Source: Mactromeris polynyma (lineage: Eukaryota > Mollusca > Bivalvia > Venerida > Mactridae). Taken from it: a stretch of 64,000 nucleotides of DNA. Shown one piece after another: positions 24,701 to 34,239 of this stretch (the stretch's first letter is position 1; each line of letters begins with the position of its first letter). A program made the translations under genes and the position numbers. Location of the stretch: NCBI GenBank assembly GCA_032209605.1, contig JASFXZ010000012.1, positions 3,906,001-3,970,000 on the forward strand, written 5' to 3'. The notes beneath the pieces were generated by a model that was not told where the DNA came from, ran no database searches, and worked only from the letters and a program-made list of their open reading frames with translations.

Positions 24701-24749
24701 AGCCTCCGACCAATTCGGTTTTTTTTATCTTGGCACTGACAGCTGTCAT
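12752..24749 (-). CDS. Harbinger Myb/SANT-like partner protein (outer element)
   Basis: Eight exons on -: 24749-24588, 24112-24046, 15030-14935, 14707-14638, 14280-14213, 13859-13778, 13357-13304 and 12891-12752, about 245 codons. Exons 1-2 make a Myb/SANT-type helix-turn-helix (NWSEAEVLCLVDNV, then EEIKKKWADLK). Exon 3 has the family hallmark KETGGGPAPFTLKEYEEK, exon 4 GIEGGYDS, and the last exon a coiled coil (REYLNIEWEKLKMKKRK). In PIF/Harbinger this protein helps bring the transposase to the nucleus and the DNA ends. All phases match. The one flaw is an A8 run at about 24722-24729: seven As would keep the frame from the ATG, eight do not, so this is a mutation or an assembly error. Intron 2 is about 9 kb because a Gypsy remnant and a TTAA element sit in it. 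Confidence 0.82.
13585..13645 (+). repeat. tRNA-related SINE head
   Basis: Contains an A-box-like CAGTGGCTTAA and a B box GGTTCGAGTC with roughly tRNA spacing, but no foldable acceptor stem. It probably is a decayed SINE promoter lying in an intron of the Myb-like gene. Confidence 0.45.
15178..15314 (+). repeat. 5' LTR of the Gypsy remnant (about 137 bp)
   Basis: Starts TGTTACACATGG and ends GTTATTACA, immediately before the primer-binding-like sequence. TG...CA ends and a short LTR suit Steamer-like Gypsy elements. The left boundary is a best guess, because no 3' LTR survives to compare. Confidence 0.55.
15178..16011 (+). pseudogene. Steamer-like Gypsy retrotransposon, internally deleted
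   Basis: A short LTR (about 15178-15314) is followed by a primer-binding-like TGGTGTTAGAAGTGGCG and, at 15427, a gag starting MSSIGVRNLHEFNPT. The gag frame shifts near 15600 and continues with the conserved RIYDTFVWAPE and KYDLDTVFRKFDMHFGVH. At about 15813 the sequence jumps directly to the last part of pol, ending SRFGRELKKPKYLDDYV and a TAG at about 16006. Protease, RT, RNase H and most of integrase are missing. No 3' LTR is visible before the TTAA element at 16105 or after 23843. This copy is dead. It lies in the intron of the Harbinger Myb-like gene. Confidence 0.8.
16887..23543 (-). CDS. DDE transposase-DEDDh exonuclease fusion, 1000 aa
   Basis: Nine exons on -: 23543-23090, 22681-22501, 22143-22042, 21788-21663, 21368-21178, 20871-20060, 18969-18777, 18272-18144 and 17701-16887. 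They sum to 3003 nt with no stop, and every junction has GT-AG sites and matching phase. Residues 1-245 hold Cys-rich zinc-like motifs (YPNC, CQSC, CQNTDC) and GMPCFVINTKLGAAM. The DDE core has ANDTAWQKKG (D about 339), EYLEGDGDNT (D434/D436) and QQCESANRSVS (E about 580). Residues 623-690 are basic. Residues about 715-1000 are a DEDDh 3'-5' exonuclease: LDLETTGL (D723, E725), ICAHNGRRFDFP (D819) and YDAHNAIADV (H876, D881), then a PML-C-like tail ending LAEYFSK. The ATG context is good (AAATGGCGG). Presumably it mobilises the TTAA element; the nuclease could trim ends or attack rival DNA (speculation). Confidence 0.88.
18969..20059 (-). other. Introns 6 and neighbours of the fusion gene
   Basis: Intron 6 (20059-18970) holds no convincing coding sequence. 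A stretch at 19437-19490 has splice-like borders but would shift the frame. Exon 6 (ending TTGTCACAG) and exon 7 (starting GGATTTGTC) join in frame without it. Confidence 0.55.
22235..22360 (-). repeat. tRNA-related SINE fragment in intron 2 of the fusion gene
   Basis: Read on -, it has an A-box-like ATAGCTCAGTCTGCC and a B box GGGTTTGAATCC. The acceptor arms do not pair, so this is a SINE or tRNA pseudogene and not a tRNA gene. Confidence 0.5.
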
Positions 24750-24993
24750 TGTTGTAAATATGCAGACGACTGTTTGTTTACACTAGATGTTTGACGCTCT
24801 CTCGTAGACGCTTGTTATTCTACCTCCGTTTAGAGAGTTACGATTTTTTTTTACGTACGAAGTTCGTACGAAAGTCAGTTCGTACGAACACTTTAATAAA
24901 ACGCCCGTAGGAAAATTTGTACGATTTGTTTACGAAAAAATTTAAGAAAATAGTACGAACTATTTTACGAAGTATAATAAAACGCCCCCCTGA

Positions 24994-26415
24994 TACGCTT
25001 ATTTTGAACATGGGACCAATTTTAGATCGTAGTAGAAGCGGGGTCTATGTGTGAACGGGCCATTAGCTGAAGGATTATATACCCGTAGCATATTGCACTG
25101 GAAATTCGTGTTCCGCGTGATCATTGGGGCAAACAATGTCAAGGACGCAAATTTTAGACTGGCCAACATGCAATTACATCCCAGATATAAAATAAAACTT
25201 GTTTCATGAAAACTTGTAAAGAAATAAAATAAATATTAAAAGATAAAAAACCGTGCAGAACTTCATGCCTTAAGTATACATCACGAATTCAGAATGTATG
25301 TACTGAGCAAAACTTCTGACACAATATATTCATTCTTTTCTCCTTAACTCGTGACTGCATAAACCAAATTCATTGCCCGTTCGGCAATTAAATGCTTTTA
25401 CAATGTGGCACAAATCTGTCAGTCACACATGAGACCACGCCTGCTTCATATTATGAATTTTACATGACAATAATTATTAAATGTTTCGACGATTCACTTG
25501 CTTCTCTTAAAAAATGAAACAGAATATCCAAACATGTTCTCATACATGCAGTACAAAATGGTTAGCCAATACAATGTGTTAAGCCCATACTTTCTAAAGA
25601 ACTAAAACTTACAATGGCATTTTGTATTATTATACCTCGCGTGATTTATACATACAAAATTCATATATACACGCTACAAGCAAATCCGTAATGTTACCCG
25701 GTGACATAACGTTTTTACCCTGAGACGTTGTGACATAACGTTTTTACCCTATGACATAACGTGTTTACCCTCGCGCGTTATAAAAATATACTTCATTAAA
25801 TTCCCATAGTCCGAGTCGATAGGCGCTTATTCAAATACGTAACAATCAAGTGCTTGTAATGTTTGTAACGACATTATCTATCATCTTTGACAGATTCAAT
25901 TCTTTCACAAAATTGCTTCAAAAATCAAAGACTCTGCAAGCACTTTGTTTTATATTTTAATATCAAAATATTTGTTTGTTATAATAAAATAAATATCAGA
26001 TTCCTTGGAGGGTGATCGCATAATGTTTACCCTCGAAAAAGAGAGGGCATATTGCTTTGCACGTGTCGGTCGGGCCGTATCCTTTTCGTTTCTGATTAAT
26101 AACTCATGAACCCCTTGACCTATCATCCTCAAACTTAGTCCACGAGTTCATCTTTGGTAGCATATGAACCATAATGAGTTTGGGGTCCCTGGGTGAAGGG
26201 TCGTTCAAAACACCTCACATTAATTGGAATGTTCAGTTTGACAACATTGTGGACTTATGCAATGGTACAAATTATAACTCTGACAAAAAACCCTGGGGGG
26301 GCATAATGTTATTACGTGCCTTTGTATATGATATGTTTGTATATACATATAAAACTGCATGAAAATAAACACAGAATTTGAAATTATTTATCACTAATCC
26401 ATAAGTATAGGTGTA
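24994..26415. other. Non-coding interval with a short tandem repeat
   Basis: No gene seen. At about 25697-25766 three near-copies of TGACATAACGTTTTTACCCT stand in a row. From about 26030 the sequence around CTCATGAACCCCTTGACC and GGGGTCCCTGGGTGAAGGG matches a repeat I remember as common in mollusc genomes; this is recollection only. Confidence 0.6.
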
Positions 26416-27186
26416 CAGTAAAACTGCCATCGGACCGAGCAATTAGTTCGAGTCATCTACCTGTTCGAGCCATCTACCGTATACGTGTATATGTACAAAC
26501 TGACTGTCATCGAAGCAAGTGTACTAAGCATGCTGAACGCATGGCATAAATTGTGTGTGTTGTTAATGTTTTCATACTGAATGCACGTCGATCAATAGTC
26601 ACAGCATTATTCATAATAATTAAAAAAGAAATGAAAGAAAACTAAAAAATATTTAAGTAAATGATTCGTTTATTCTTACACACATTAATAATATACAGAC
26701 AAGATAGTAAACAATTACGAAGTTCTATTTTAAGACAAACTGTAACACAGTTGTCGTTCGTGGCAGACATACAAAATAAGCCTATGTAAACATGAATACA
26801 CTAGAACAAACAAACTCTCACATTCCAAAGTTTAATGTTTCGTAAGATATTATTAGATCCATTAAGTGATTTGTTTGTCACATAAGTACATGTACATTGT
26901 ATTGTTTATAGTGCAACCATCAAGTAATTATCACTACGTGCGAATAACACGTGTCACCAATCTTACCTGTCAACAAATAATAGAATATCGCTCGGTCCAT
27001 GAAAGGTGTGAATTATTGTATTGTTCGACCTATCTGGGGTGAACAATGAATGAAATGGTATCTAGGGACCGCAAAACCTGTTCGAGTGTTCGACCTCCGT
27101 TAGAGTGATCTACTGTTCGTTAATATGAAATAAAAAGGGGTTTTGCTGGGACCTAAGAACCTGTTCGAGGTTTCGAAGTTTTACTG
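26416..27186. mobile_element. Pogo/Tigger-like mariner MITE, 771 bp
   Basis: Starts CAGTAAAACTGCC and ends, inverted, with CGAAGTTTTACTG. TA stands on both sides (26414-26415 and 27187-27188). Subterminal copies of CCTGTTCGAG occur near both ends. It has no transposase ORF, so it would depend on a Tc1/mariner-type transposase elsewhere. Confidence 0.8.
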
Positions 27187-27188
27187 TA

Positions 27189-27874
27189 AATGACACTGTA
27201 TTACTTAAGAGTGTCGTTAGTCTTTCCTGTTTGTATATAAATCAAACTTCATGGTTTATTAAAAAAGGCAACGAAATTACTTATGGACAAGCTTGATATA
27301 ACAAGTTAAATGTGTTCAAACATGACGAGCCCATATGCGGTTAACTGAATGTAGTAATGCTGGTTTGGCGTTAATCTCTGGAATTGTATTGTCCGGACTA
27401 TTACTCTTTCATATATTAGGCGATTTATAAACTACTTGGCACAAATGTGAACCACTATGAGACGGCGTGTCACGCCCAAGACCTGTGTCCTATGCTCAAA
27501 GGGTAATGAGACAAATAGAGGTCAAACATCAGAAAGAGGCCTAACAGATCTAGTCCGGAATATTTCACTGTGATGTATGAAAGGATTTACAAATGTATCA
27601 GTAACTATATTTTACATTCGTAGATGATCGAGTTGAACAATAAATTGCATACTTCCTTTGAACCGTTCATTGCATGTTACATGTACTGATAAATGTTCTA
27701 TAAATATCAATGATAATTAAATTTGTTACCGATAATGCAAAGGTGAACGTTTAGAGGTCGACCTAATATCCTAAATGATCTATCTAATTTAGAGATCATT
27801 GAGAGGTACCGGTTTGATAGGGCTGGCTTTCAGTAACTGGAACATGAATTAGGATAAGTGTTGCACCCTAAGAC
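27189..27874. other. Non-coding interval
   Basis: No gene, RNA or repeat recognised. It lies between the pogo-like MITE and the decayed HARBI1 gene. A first exon for that gene was looked for and not found. Confidence 0.5.
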
Positions 27875-27879
27875 CTGTT

Positions 27880-29575
27880 AAATCACAGTTTGACTGCTAT
27901 GCAAATACTGCTGATTACACTTAGATACTTGGCGACCGGATCAATACAATTGAACTATGGTGACTTGCATGGTGTGTCACAACCTAGTGTATCCAGAGTA
28001 ATTGCCGAAGAGACAGACGCATTAAGTAGGCCACAATTTTCTGGATTGTGCATCCATTTCCCTACTACGATTGAAGAGACAACTGCCAACAACAGATAGT
28101 TTTTGGGGTGACACGATTCCCAAATGTATTGGGAGTTGGAGATGGTACTCGCATACAGATACAGGCTCCAACTGTGGATGAGGAATCGTATGTGAGCAGA
28201 ATGGGCTACCATTCCATTAATACTCAAGTAAGTAAATGTAACTTCGAATTATAAATTGAGATACATCTTTGTTTTTACTAATGTTCAACTGAATCGGGAT
28301 GAACGCAATATATAAAAGCCATTTTTTTGATGTTGAAAAAAATTATAAAAACCAGTCTATGTAAGACTAATTAACCAGCCTAAAATTGCTCAATTAGATA
28401 CACATATGTTTTAACTTATAGCTGCATTAACTTGTGTGTGAATCAGCTTATTTAATTTGTAATATCATAACATTGCTATCGTATGTTCATTTATATTCAA
28501 ATTGTGTTTGATGCCAACTATACCATATTAGATTTAGTGACAAGATGGCCTGGTGCAACACACGACAGCAGAATACTAAAAGAGAGTGGCTTATGGACCC
28601 TTACTGAATGGTGGACATCTGTTAGCCGGAACACAGTACTTACTGGGCGATAGTGGGTATCCGTGCAAACGCTGGTTATTAACACCATATCTTCACCCTC
28701 GGCCAGGATCACAAACAGATTACAATAAGTAAGACTCTTTTTCACAACATAAGCATATTTAAATTCACTTTAAATTTGATGTAAGTGTATATGTCAGAAT
28801 TAGATAAAAAAATCTGAAATGTAAGCAATACATAACTATTTATTTATTCAAACTGATTCACGATTTTGCTATGTTCATCAATCTTTACATTTATAGAACA
28901 AATACATAAGCAGATAAAAGATCATGCGGCATAAAATAAAGTATTAATAAAAAATGCAATGACCAGTGCGTATTTCTGTAAAAAAAAACATCGGTTTGTT
29001 TTCATGAATTGTAAACTGAGAAAGTTGCCTAAAATCACCCTTAAGAAGAATGTCCAATGATGTCATCAAAATTGATATTATCTTAATTTTTATTCCTTTG
29101 TTCAGATCCCACAAACATACAAGGTCCATTGTGGAGAGAGGCATTGGACAAATGAAAAAAAGATGGGGTGTACTTCAAGGTTAAGTACTCTAAAACCCGA
29201 GAAAGTATGCAAGTAAGCACATAGTTTTATGTTTACGGAAATTAATATATTGCTTAGTGTGTTAAATTATATTGTTATATAGTAATGCAAGCATACAACA
29301 ATACCCATGTGAGTCAAATTCATAGCTTATTATTCAAACGCCAGTTACACATTATTGTAGATGGCATGCATTACTTTTTTTCCACAAAATGCATATTCAA
29401 TTCATGGATTTCACTTTGTGGTTTCAGAGTGATTAGTGCTTGCGGTGTACTGCACAATATTTGCAAAAGGAGAATATACCATTAATCCAAGAAATAGATA
29501 ATGCCAATGCACAACACATACCACCAGCTGGCTTTCATGGACATCGAGAAGGACCGAGATTCAGAGATTACATCG
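27880..29575 (+). pseudogene. Degenerate HARBI1-like transposase
   Basis: HARBI1 segments appear in order: LLITLRYLATGSIQLNYGDL with DLHGVSQPSVSR (27890-28060), GVGDGTRIQIQAP and RMGYHSINTQ (28100-28230), LVTRWPGATHDSRIL and, in another frame, [20 protein letters not shown] (28530-28735), SIVERGIGQMKKRWGVLQ (29105-29183), RVISACGVLHNICKR (29428-29478) and a tail FRDYIAK. Stops follow several exons (for example at 28098 and 29182) and a frameshift lies near 28605. The N-terminal exon is missing. Each domain is most like the 44.25-kb gene, so it is an older relative. It is dead. Confidence 0.82.
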
Positions 29576-29689
29576 CTAAAGCCGGGTTTCCATGAAGCGT
29601 ACTATTTCGGCGCCGATTTTATCGGAAAATACGACGACACAGTCAGAAATGACGTCATCCGCTCACGTGAAACAATTATCGTCTGTAAA

Positions 29690-29803
29690 CAAAAACAACA
29701 ACAATGGCTTTCAACAGCATTAAGCGTAAAGCTAATTTTAGCGATCAAAAACAACAACAATGGCTTTCAACAGCATTAAGCGTAAAGCTAATTTTAGCGA
29801 TCT
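29690..29803. repeat. 56-bp tandem duplication over a start codon
   Basis: The unit running from CAAAAACAACAACAATGGC to GCTAATTTTAGCGATC occurs twice with a 56-bp period. Since 56 is not a multiple of three, the upstream ATG is out of frame with the Myb-like exon. Confidence 0.85.
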
Positions 29804-29917
29804 TGAGATCGCTAAAGTTGTTGAGCTTTGTGTGTCTCATCACGCCGTGTTAACGGGGAAACACGGAGACGTTGACGGAAAGGAGAAGAGTAAATGCTGG
29901 GTGGATATTGAAGAGAG
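29760..29917 (+). CDS. Myb/SANT-like first exon, remnant
   Basis: About 53 codons starting MAFNSIKRKANFSDLEIAKV and ending KSKCWVDIEER before a GTAGGT donor (about 29918). Layout and the closing CW.DIEE.. resemble exon 1 of the Harbinger Myb-like genes at 24.75 and 51.3 kb (HRFWDEVEER and ERCWHEIA). No following exon is present. Upstream, 56 bp including the start codon are duplicated in tandem (ATGs at 29704 and 29760). Confidence 0.55.
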
Positions 29918-30324
29918 GTAGGTAAAAAGAAGTCAGTATAGTATCTGTTAAAATCATAAAAAAACAGCTCCGCTCCATAAAGAGAAATGTAAAATCATTA
30001 AAATTACCTTAACATTTAAAAACGAAAATTAAAGTGTCTTTGTTTGATTTGATACTATTCAGACACAAATTAATTCTGTTCATATTTCAACTTAAACTGA
30101 AAATCATCTTTACATGATTTAATTTTGAAAAATGTCCATTTTTTACAGCACCACAATGAATTTAAGTCATGCTCAGATTGATTTTTATTCTTCTAATGCT
30201 GAGCTGCCCAGGGAAAAATAGTAGATCTATAACATGGATATTTCAATACAACATTAGAGCAATCTAGATTGACAGATATTAAACAGTTTTTAAGAAAAAC
30301 ACCCAACCTGTGTCAAAACACAAC

Positions 30325-30480
30325 CTGTGTCAAAACAGAAATGGGAATGGAGCGGTTCGTTTCTCTGGTTAGATTCGGCTCTAACAGCTGAACGAGACTC
30401 TCAATGCCCTCTCTCGTCATTCTGTAATTCCCGAGAATTTCAAAATACCGCATTCCTATTAAGCGTTTTCCAGTCTATAA
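30325..30480 (-). CDS. HARBI1 N-terminal exon, remnant
   Basis: Read on -, an open stretch contains RYFEILGNYRMTREGIESLV and LLEPNLTRETNRSIPISV, then a CAG|GT donor at about 30325. This is the usual N-terminal exon of HARBI1-type transposases. An 18-bp repeat of the donor region (CAACCTGTGTCAAAACA twice, 30304-30336) duplicates the splice site. The other exons are missing, so this is a fragment. Confidence 0.6.
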
Positions 30481-30699
30481 ATAGCCTCGGCACCCTCCTA
30501 TCTCTGTCACCAGCAACAACTGCACCTATTTTTACGACATACGATTGGACTTGGGACTGTCCCATGACAGTCTTACGACCGTCGTTGCTAAGACTGTTTG
30601 ATAAAACGGATTATTACCTCCATAGCAACAGATATACTGTAATTAATCCAGCACGAAGGAACAAGCAGCCTTATACTGACCTCGCTCCCAGCAGCTGAA

Positions 30700-31489
30700 T
30701 TATTAATATCAGAATGTGAAATTACTTTCAAATATCAAACTAATAATGCAATATAAAGTAAAGTCAACTTTATAATGAGATTAATTTTTAAACAATTCTG
30801 GGATAGACTACTAGTGATGGGGAATGAAATTTAAAACAAATAGTGACTGTACCCAAATGAATATAAAGATGTGTTATAAAAAAGCATTATAGAGAGAAAC
30901 GTGTTCTTGGTAGTGTCAAATGACGTCATATGTATAATAATATATATATGACCTCATAAATTGTTAATGACGTCATAAAACTGATAACGAGAGAAAAAAA
31001 TTTGTGACCGCCACAGAACAAAATGAAACAATGACAACACCAACGTAAACCCAAAAAACAGACGACACAACCCAATTCCAAATGGGCTGGTCGATAGTTT
31101 TAAGATACGCCATGGAACAAATCCTGTTGGTTCCAGAGCAAAAGTTAATGCCTACAACGTCCCGAACATAATCCCAAAAATTGTAATCAGTCATTTTAGT
31201 GGCACGTCGTTTCCTACAGAAGAGAGACGCATGCACGAGGTAAACAAAATAAGCTGTATATATATAAACGCGAATGTGTGCCGGAATGAAATGACCACCT
31301 TTCAATGTAGGGTGTGTAATGTCTTCCGCAGTTGCCTCTACGATTTGAAGAATGGCGTTCGTTGGAAATCGATATCGAGTTAATGACCGCTACTAGAGTA
31401 AGGTATGATATCGTTCCCAAGTGCTAGGAGAGAAAAAATGTTGAAACGCACATAGGTGCGAAAAACGATCCTAGGTGCAAAAGTCCATG
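30700..31489. other. Non-coding interval
   Basis: Nothing firm. An open stretch on - (31305-30973) encodes a protein with a hydrophobic tail (WVVSSVFWVYVGVVIVSF), but there is no family match and no context, so I do not call it a gene. Confidence 0.4.
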
Positions 31490-31959
31490 ATGCATAAAAC
31501 GTCACTTAAAGTTCCATGAAGGAATTAAAATGAATATTTGAGATAAACAATTAAAATCCAGTCCGTTCTTCGTAATTAAGCAATATGTGGCGAGTTATTC
31601 ATGAATTCATGATACTGATGTCAATTTTGTTCTGTAAAGCGATATCTGATTAGGATAAAGTCATGTTTTATGGAACACGAAAAATCGGTAAATGGCGCTA
31701 CGGATTTGGCGGTCCGTTATGCTAACCACTACATCATAGCGACCTAGATAACGTCATTTTCGTGTAAATTTAACTAATATAAAGTTGATTAAGGTTAACT
31801 ACACTTTGGACGAGGTACGGGGCGAATTTTTTCCTCCGCCACACAACACTTAACACCAGCTGTAGTAACATTGAAATAAAGTCAATTGTCACTAGTTTTC
31901 ACGACTTAAATTTCATGTCAATTGAAAACTGTATAATTTCTGATGTCGTTGTATTCATA

Positions 31960-33418
31960 CTGGGTGTTCCATAATATCTGTCCTTATTCCTACCAGTTGT
32001 TTATTCTATCCACATAAATTTTACAAACTCTAAGAAACAATATTCATGTAGCATACATAATGAGTTTTCATTTGATATATAATACGTAGGTAATACCTTT
32101 AGGATAAGTCAATACTTGGATGTCAGAACTTATGGTATGTGTTCCACATGACGTCCATTCTGGTCAATTATGACGTCATATCTTTTCTTAAAATTATTGA
32201 TTACGTAAATGCACGTTTCCCTACCAATTGCGCGGATTTCCCTCTTGATTGTATCTTTCAGTTTATCAGTATTTACAGGAGCAGGATTATACACCCTATC
32301 TTTCAAATAACCCCACAAGAAAAAGTCCAGGGGACTTAAATTAGGCGAGTGTAGAGGCCATTCTTGGTCAGTCCGGAAGGAAATGATTTTTGTCCAAATG
32401 TTTTTGACAGCCATTCAATCACAGCACCCGCTGTGTGTGGAGTCGCCCCATCTTGCTGAAACCATATATCATTTATGTTCACACCCTTCTTCTTTAATGC
32501 TGGAATGAACTTCTTTTTCAGAACATTCTGATAGCGATCCTTATTTATAGTGTCAGCATTCGAAGTAGAAAGGGCCCACAATACCGTCTTTACTTAAAGC
32601 TGCCCACACAGTAACTTTTCCCCATGCAATGGTTTCTCAATATTAAAGTCTGGTTTATCAGTGCCCCAGTAACTAGTCATCTTGTTAACCTGGGCATTTA
32701 AATTGAAATGGACCTCATCAGAAAACCAGAGTGGGCAGGCACTGTCTTATGTATGTGGCGTTTCCTGTAGCTACGTATACTCTCTCTTTTATCAACAATA
32801 TCACTATGAGAGATCATCCATCTTGCAAATGACAGTCGACTTGCAATATCAGTTGGTTTCAAATGCTCCATAATAAATCTTATAAGGCGTAAGTTTTAAA
32901 TCAAACTTTAACATTCTGTACACACTTGTAGTACTAGCAGAGTTAGAGATATTCCCCAGTATTCTTCTTACTGACTTGTGTGGTGTTTCGCCAATAGCTG
33001 CTTTCACTTCTTTAATATTCTCTTCGGTCCTCACCGATCTTGGGCGTCCAGGATTCGCATGCCGCATATCTTCTTCAAAACCGGATTCTTCAAATTGCTT
33101 GACAATTCTCTGTATCTGTTTTGTACTTAACTGTCTCAGGTCAGAGTGTTTCTTTTTCATTGATTTCACCACAATTTTAAGTGATCTACATTCATAGTAA
33201 AGCTTTACAACTTCACAGCACTGTTCTTTGGTCGGTGCCATCTTGAAACAACCCCACAGGAAATGACGTCATCGATGACGCTGACGTCTTCCCTTACTTT
33301 TACGTTGAGGAGAAATTATCATTCGTGCACTTCAAATAATACCTAAAATAGGTTGATTCTCTTAAAAAATGACAATGTAATAACAGTTTCTTATAAGGAC
33401 AGATATTATGAAATTATG
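31960..33418 (-). mobile_element. Mariner-type transposon, 1459 bp
   Basis: Inverted ends share TTCCATAATATCTGTCC (left) and TTTCATAATATCTGTCC (right, reversed). TA flanks both sides (31958-31959 and 33419-33420). Repeat copy B at 36143-36144 keeps the empty TA site, which confirms the boundaries. It encodes a broken mariner transposase on -. Confidence 0.88.
32130..33241 (-). pseudogene. Mariner-like transposase (DDxD), broken
   Basis: Starts at 33241 with MAPTKEQCCEVVKLYYECRS and an N-terminal double helix-turn-helix (LSTKQIQRIVKQFEESGFEE, NPGRPRSVRTEENI). The catalytic part has IWFQQDGATPHTAGAVIEWL (second D) and SPNLSPLDFFLWGYLKDRVY (third acidic residue, D), ending at 32130. The frame breaks near 32850, where about 67 bp of repeat R1 3' end is inserted (32747-32813), and again near 32580 and 32390. 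Tc1/mariner transposases cut at TA. This copy is inactive. Confidence 0.85.
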
Positions 33419-33652
33419 TACTATATTTGATGTAGATAATGTAATTGTAAGGGGTGTAGTTACGTATTATATCTGTATTATCCCTTGCACTCTCCCTACT
33501 TAAAAATGAAAATATACTTTTCATGCTATAGACATAATAGTAGAAACAGTTGAATTGTACATCAACTGGAATGTCCATGATTGGTTCACTGATGTATATG
33601 TATAATTATATTGGTCTTGTAGAAATATCAGAAAAAATATGATATTCCGACT

Positions 33653-34132
33653 CTATATCATACGAGAAACGTTTTGACACTGCTGTATGAGGGTATTATA
33701 ACCGACATGGTTAAACGAACGCAACTTAGACAAAGCAAATGGATACATCTGTATCAATGGAGACTGATGGAGCACTTTGTCACCTAGTGGGATCTTGGAC
33801 AATAAAGCAAAATTTGAATCCCTCGTCTTAGATTCTGACGTAGTTAGTGGATGGGCTTTCGACGGGCTTCCGCCAGGTAAGGTCAGGACGTTGAAAGCAT
33901 GCAGGATGAATTCCCGTTGACTTGGAATTCCGCACTTCAACGACATTGACGTGGCCACAGAGGAATCATCATAACAAAGAGTGGAGAATGGCACATGTTG
34001 GTCCCAACCCTTCTGCCATCTGTCAGCGGCAACGGATCCAGGATTCTTCAAGACAGCCACTTTCAGGGATGTGGCAGCTGTTCCGTCTTGAGGTTTGCCA
34101 AGCATGATATGCCGGTATGCCATTGGCTCCAT
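33653..34132 (-). CDS. Unidentified 159-aa open frame
   Basis: A 159-codon open stretch on -, starting MEPMAYRHIMLGKPQDGTAA, with no motif I can place. It lies just downstream of a decayed Gypsy gag on the same strand, where a protease might be expected, but no DTG/DSG box is clear (SSVATSMSLKCGIP is the nearest). It may be retroelement debris. Confidence 0.3.
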   Translation of the reverse strand: MEPMAYRHIMLGKPQDGTAATSLKVAVLKNPGSVAADRWQKGWDQHVPFSTLCYDDSSVATSMSLKCGIPSQREFILHAFNVLTLPGGSPSKAHPLTTSESKTRDSNFALLSKIPLGDKVLHQSPLIQMYPFALSKLRSFNHVGYNTLIQQCQNVSRMI

Positions 34133-34239
34133 GTCCTAGACCATGTGGCATCTCAAATCCACAGGTCTTCTAAATAATTTAGTCGGTTTGCACCATGCAC
34201 AAACGACTTGTATGGACCGGTGCGGCCTATTCATGCAAT

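Larger units (their letters stand above)
720..24988 (+). mobile_element. Outer Harbinger-like transposon, 24.3 kb with nested insertions
   Basis: The ends are inverted copies: GGGGCGTTTTATTA then ACTTCGTA at 720, and the reverse complement ending at 24988. About 150 bp at each end is full of TACGAA palindromes and a second internal copy of the GTTTTATTA block (near 787 and 24886). Flanks are CCTGG at 715-719 and CCTGA at 24989-24993, a 5-bp duplication with one mismatch. It contains a HARBI1-type transposase on + near the left end and a Myb/SANT-like protein on - near the right end, the usual convergent two-gene layout of PIF/Harbinger. Most of the length comes from later insertions: a LINE split by another transposon (about 5.16-12.42 kb), a Gypsy remnant (15.18-16.0 kb) and a TTAA element (16.1-23.84 kb). 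Confidence 0.85.
29581..30480. mobile_element. Partial Harbinger-like element, internally deleted
   Basis: A probable left terminus GCCGGGTTTCCATGAAGCG (29581) is followed by a Myb-like first exon on + (29760-29917). A HARBI1 N-terminal exon on - lies at about 30480-30325. This convergent order matches the other two Harbingers in mirror image, but the rest of both genes is gone. No right terminal repeat was found by 31.5 kb. It starts right at the end of the degenerate HARBI1 gene. Confidence 0.5.
31490..33500. repeat. Dispersed repeat R2, copy A, interrupted by a mariner
   Basis: 31490-31959 and 33419 to about 33490 match copy B (35828-36190) in the same orientation, including CCAGTCCGTTCTTCGTAATT and GTAGATAATGTAATTG. 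Copy A has about 225 bp (31650-31875) that copy B lacks; part of that, around AAATCGGT and ATGGCGCTAC, recurs at 58900-58960. The mariner at 31960-33418 lies inside copy A. No coding sequence is recognised in the repeat itself. Confidence 0.8.

Noticed and set aside
27880..30480. One single rearranged Harbinger combining the 27.9-kb gene and the 30.4-kb N-terminal exon
   Set aside because: The splice phases of the two parts differ and they lie on opposite strands, so two elements are more likely.
30973..31305. Open frame on - with a hydrophobic tail
   Set aside because: No family motif, no supporting neighbour, AT-rich context; likely chance.
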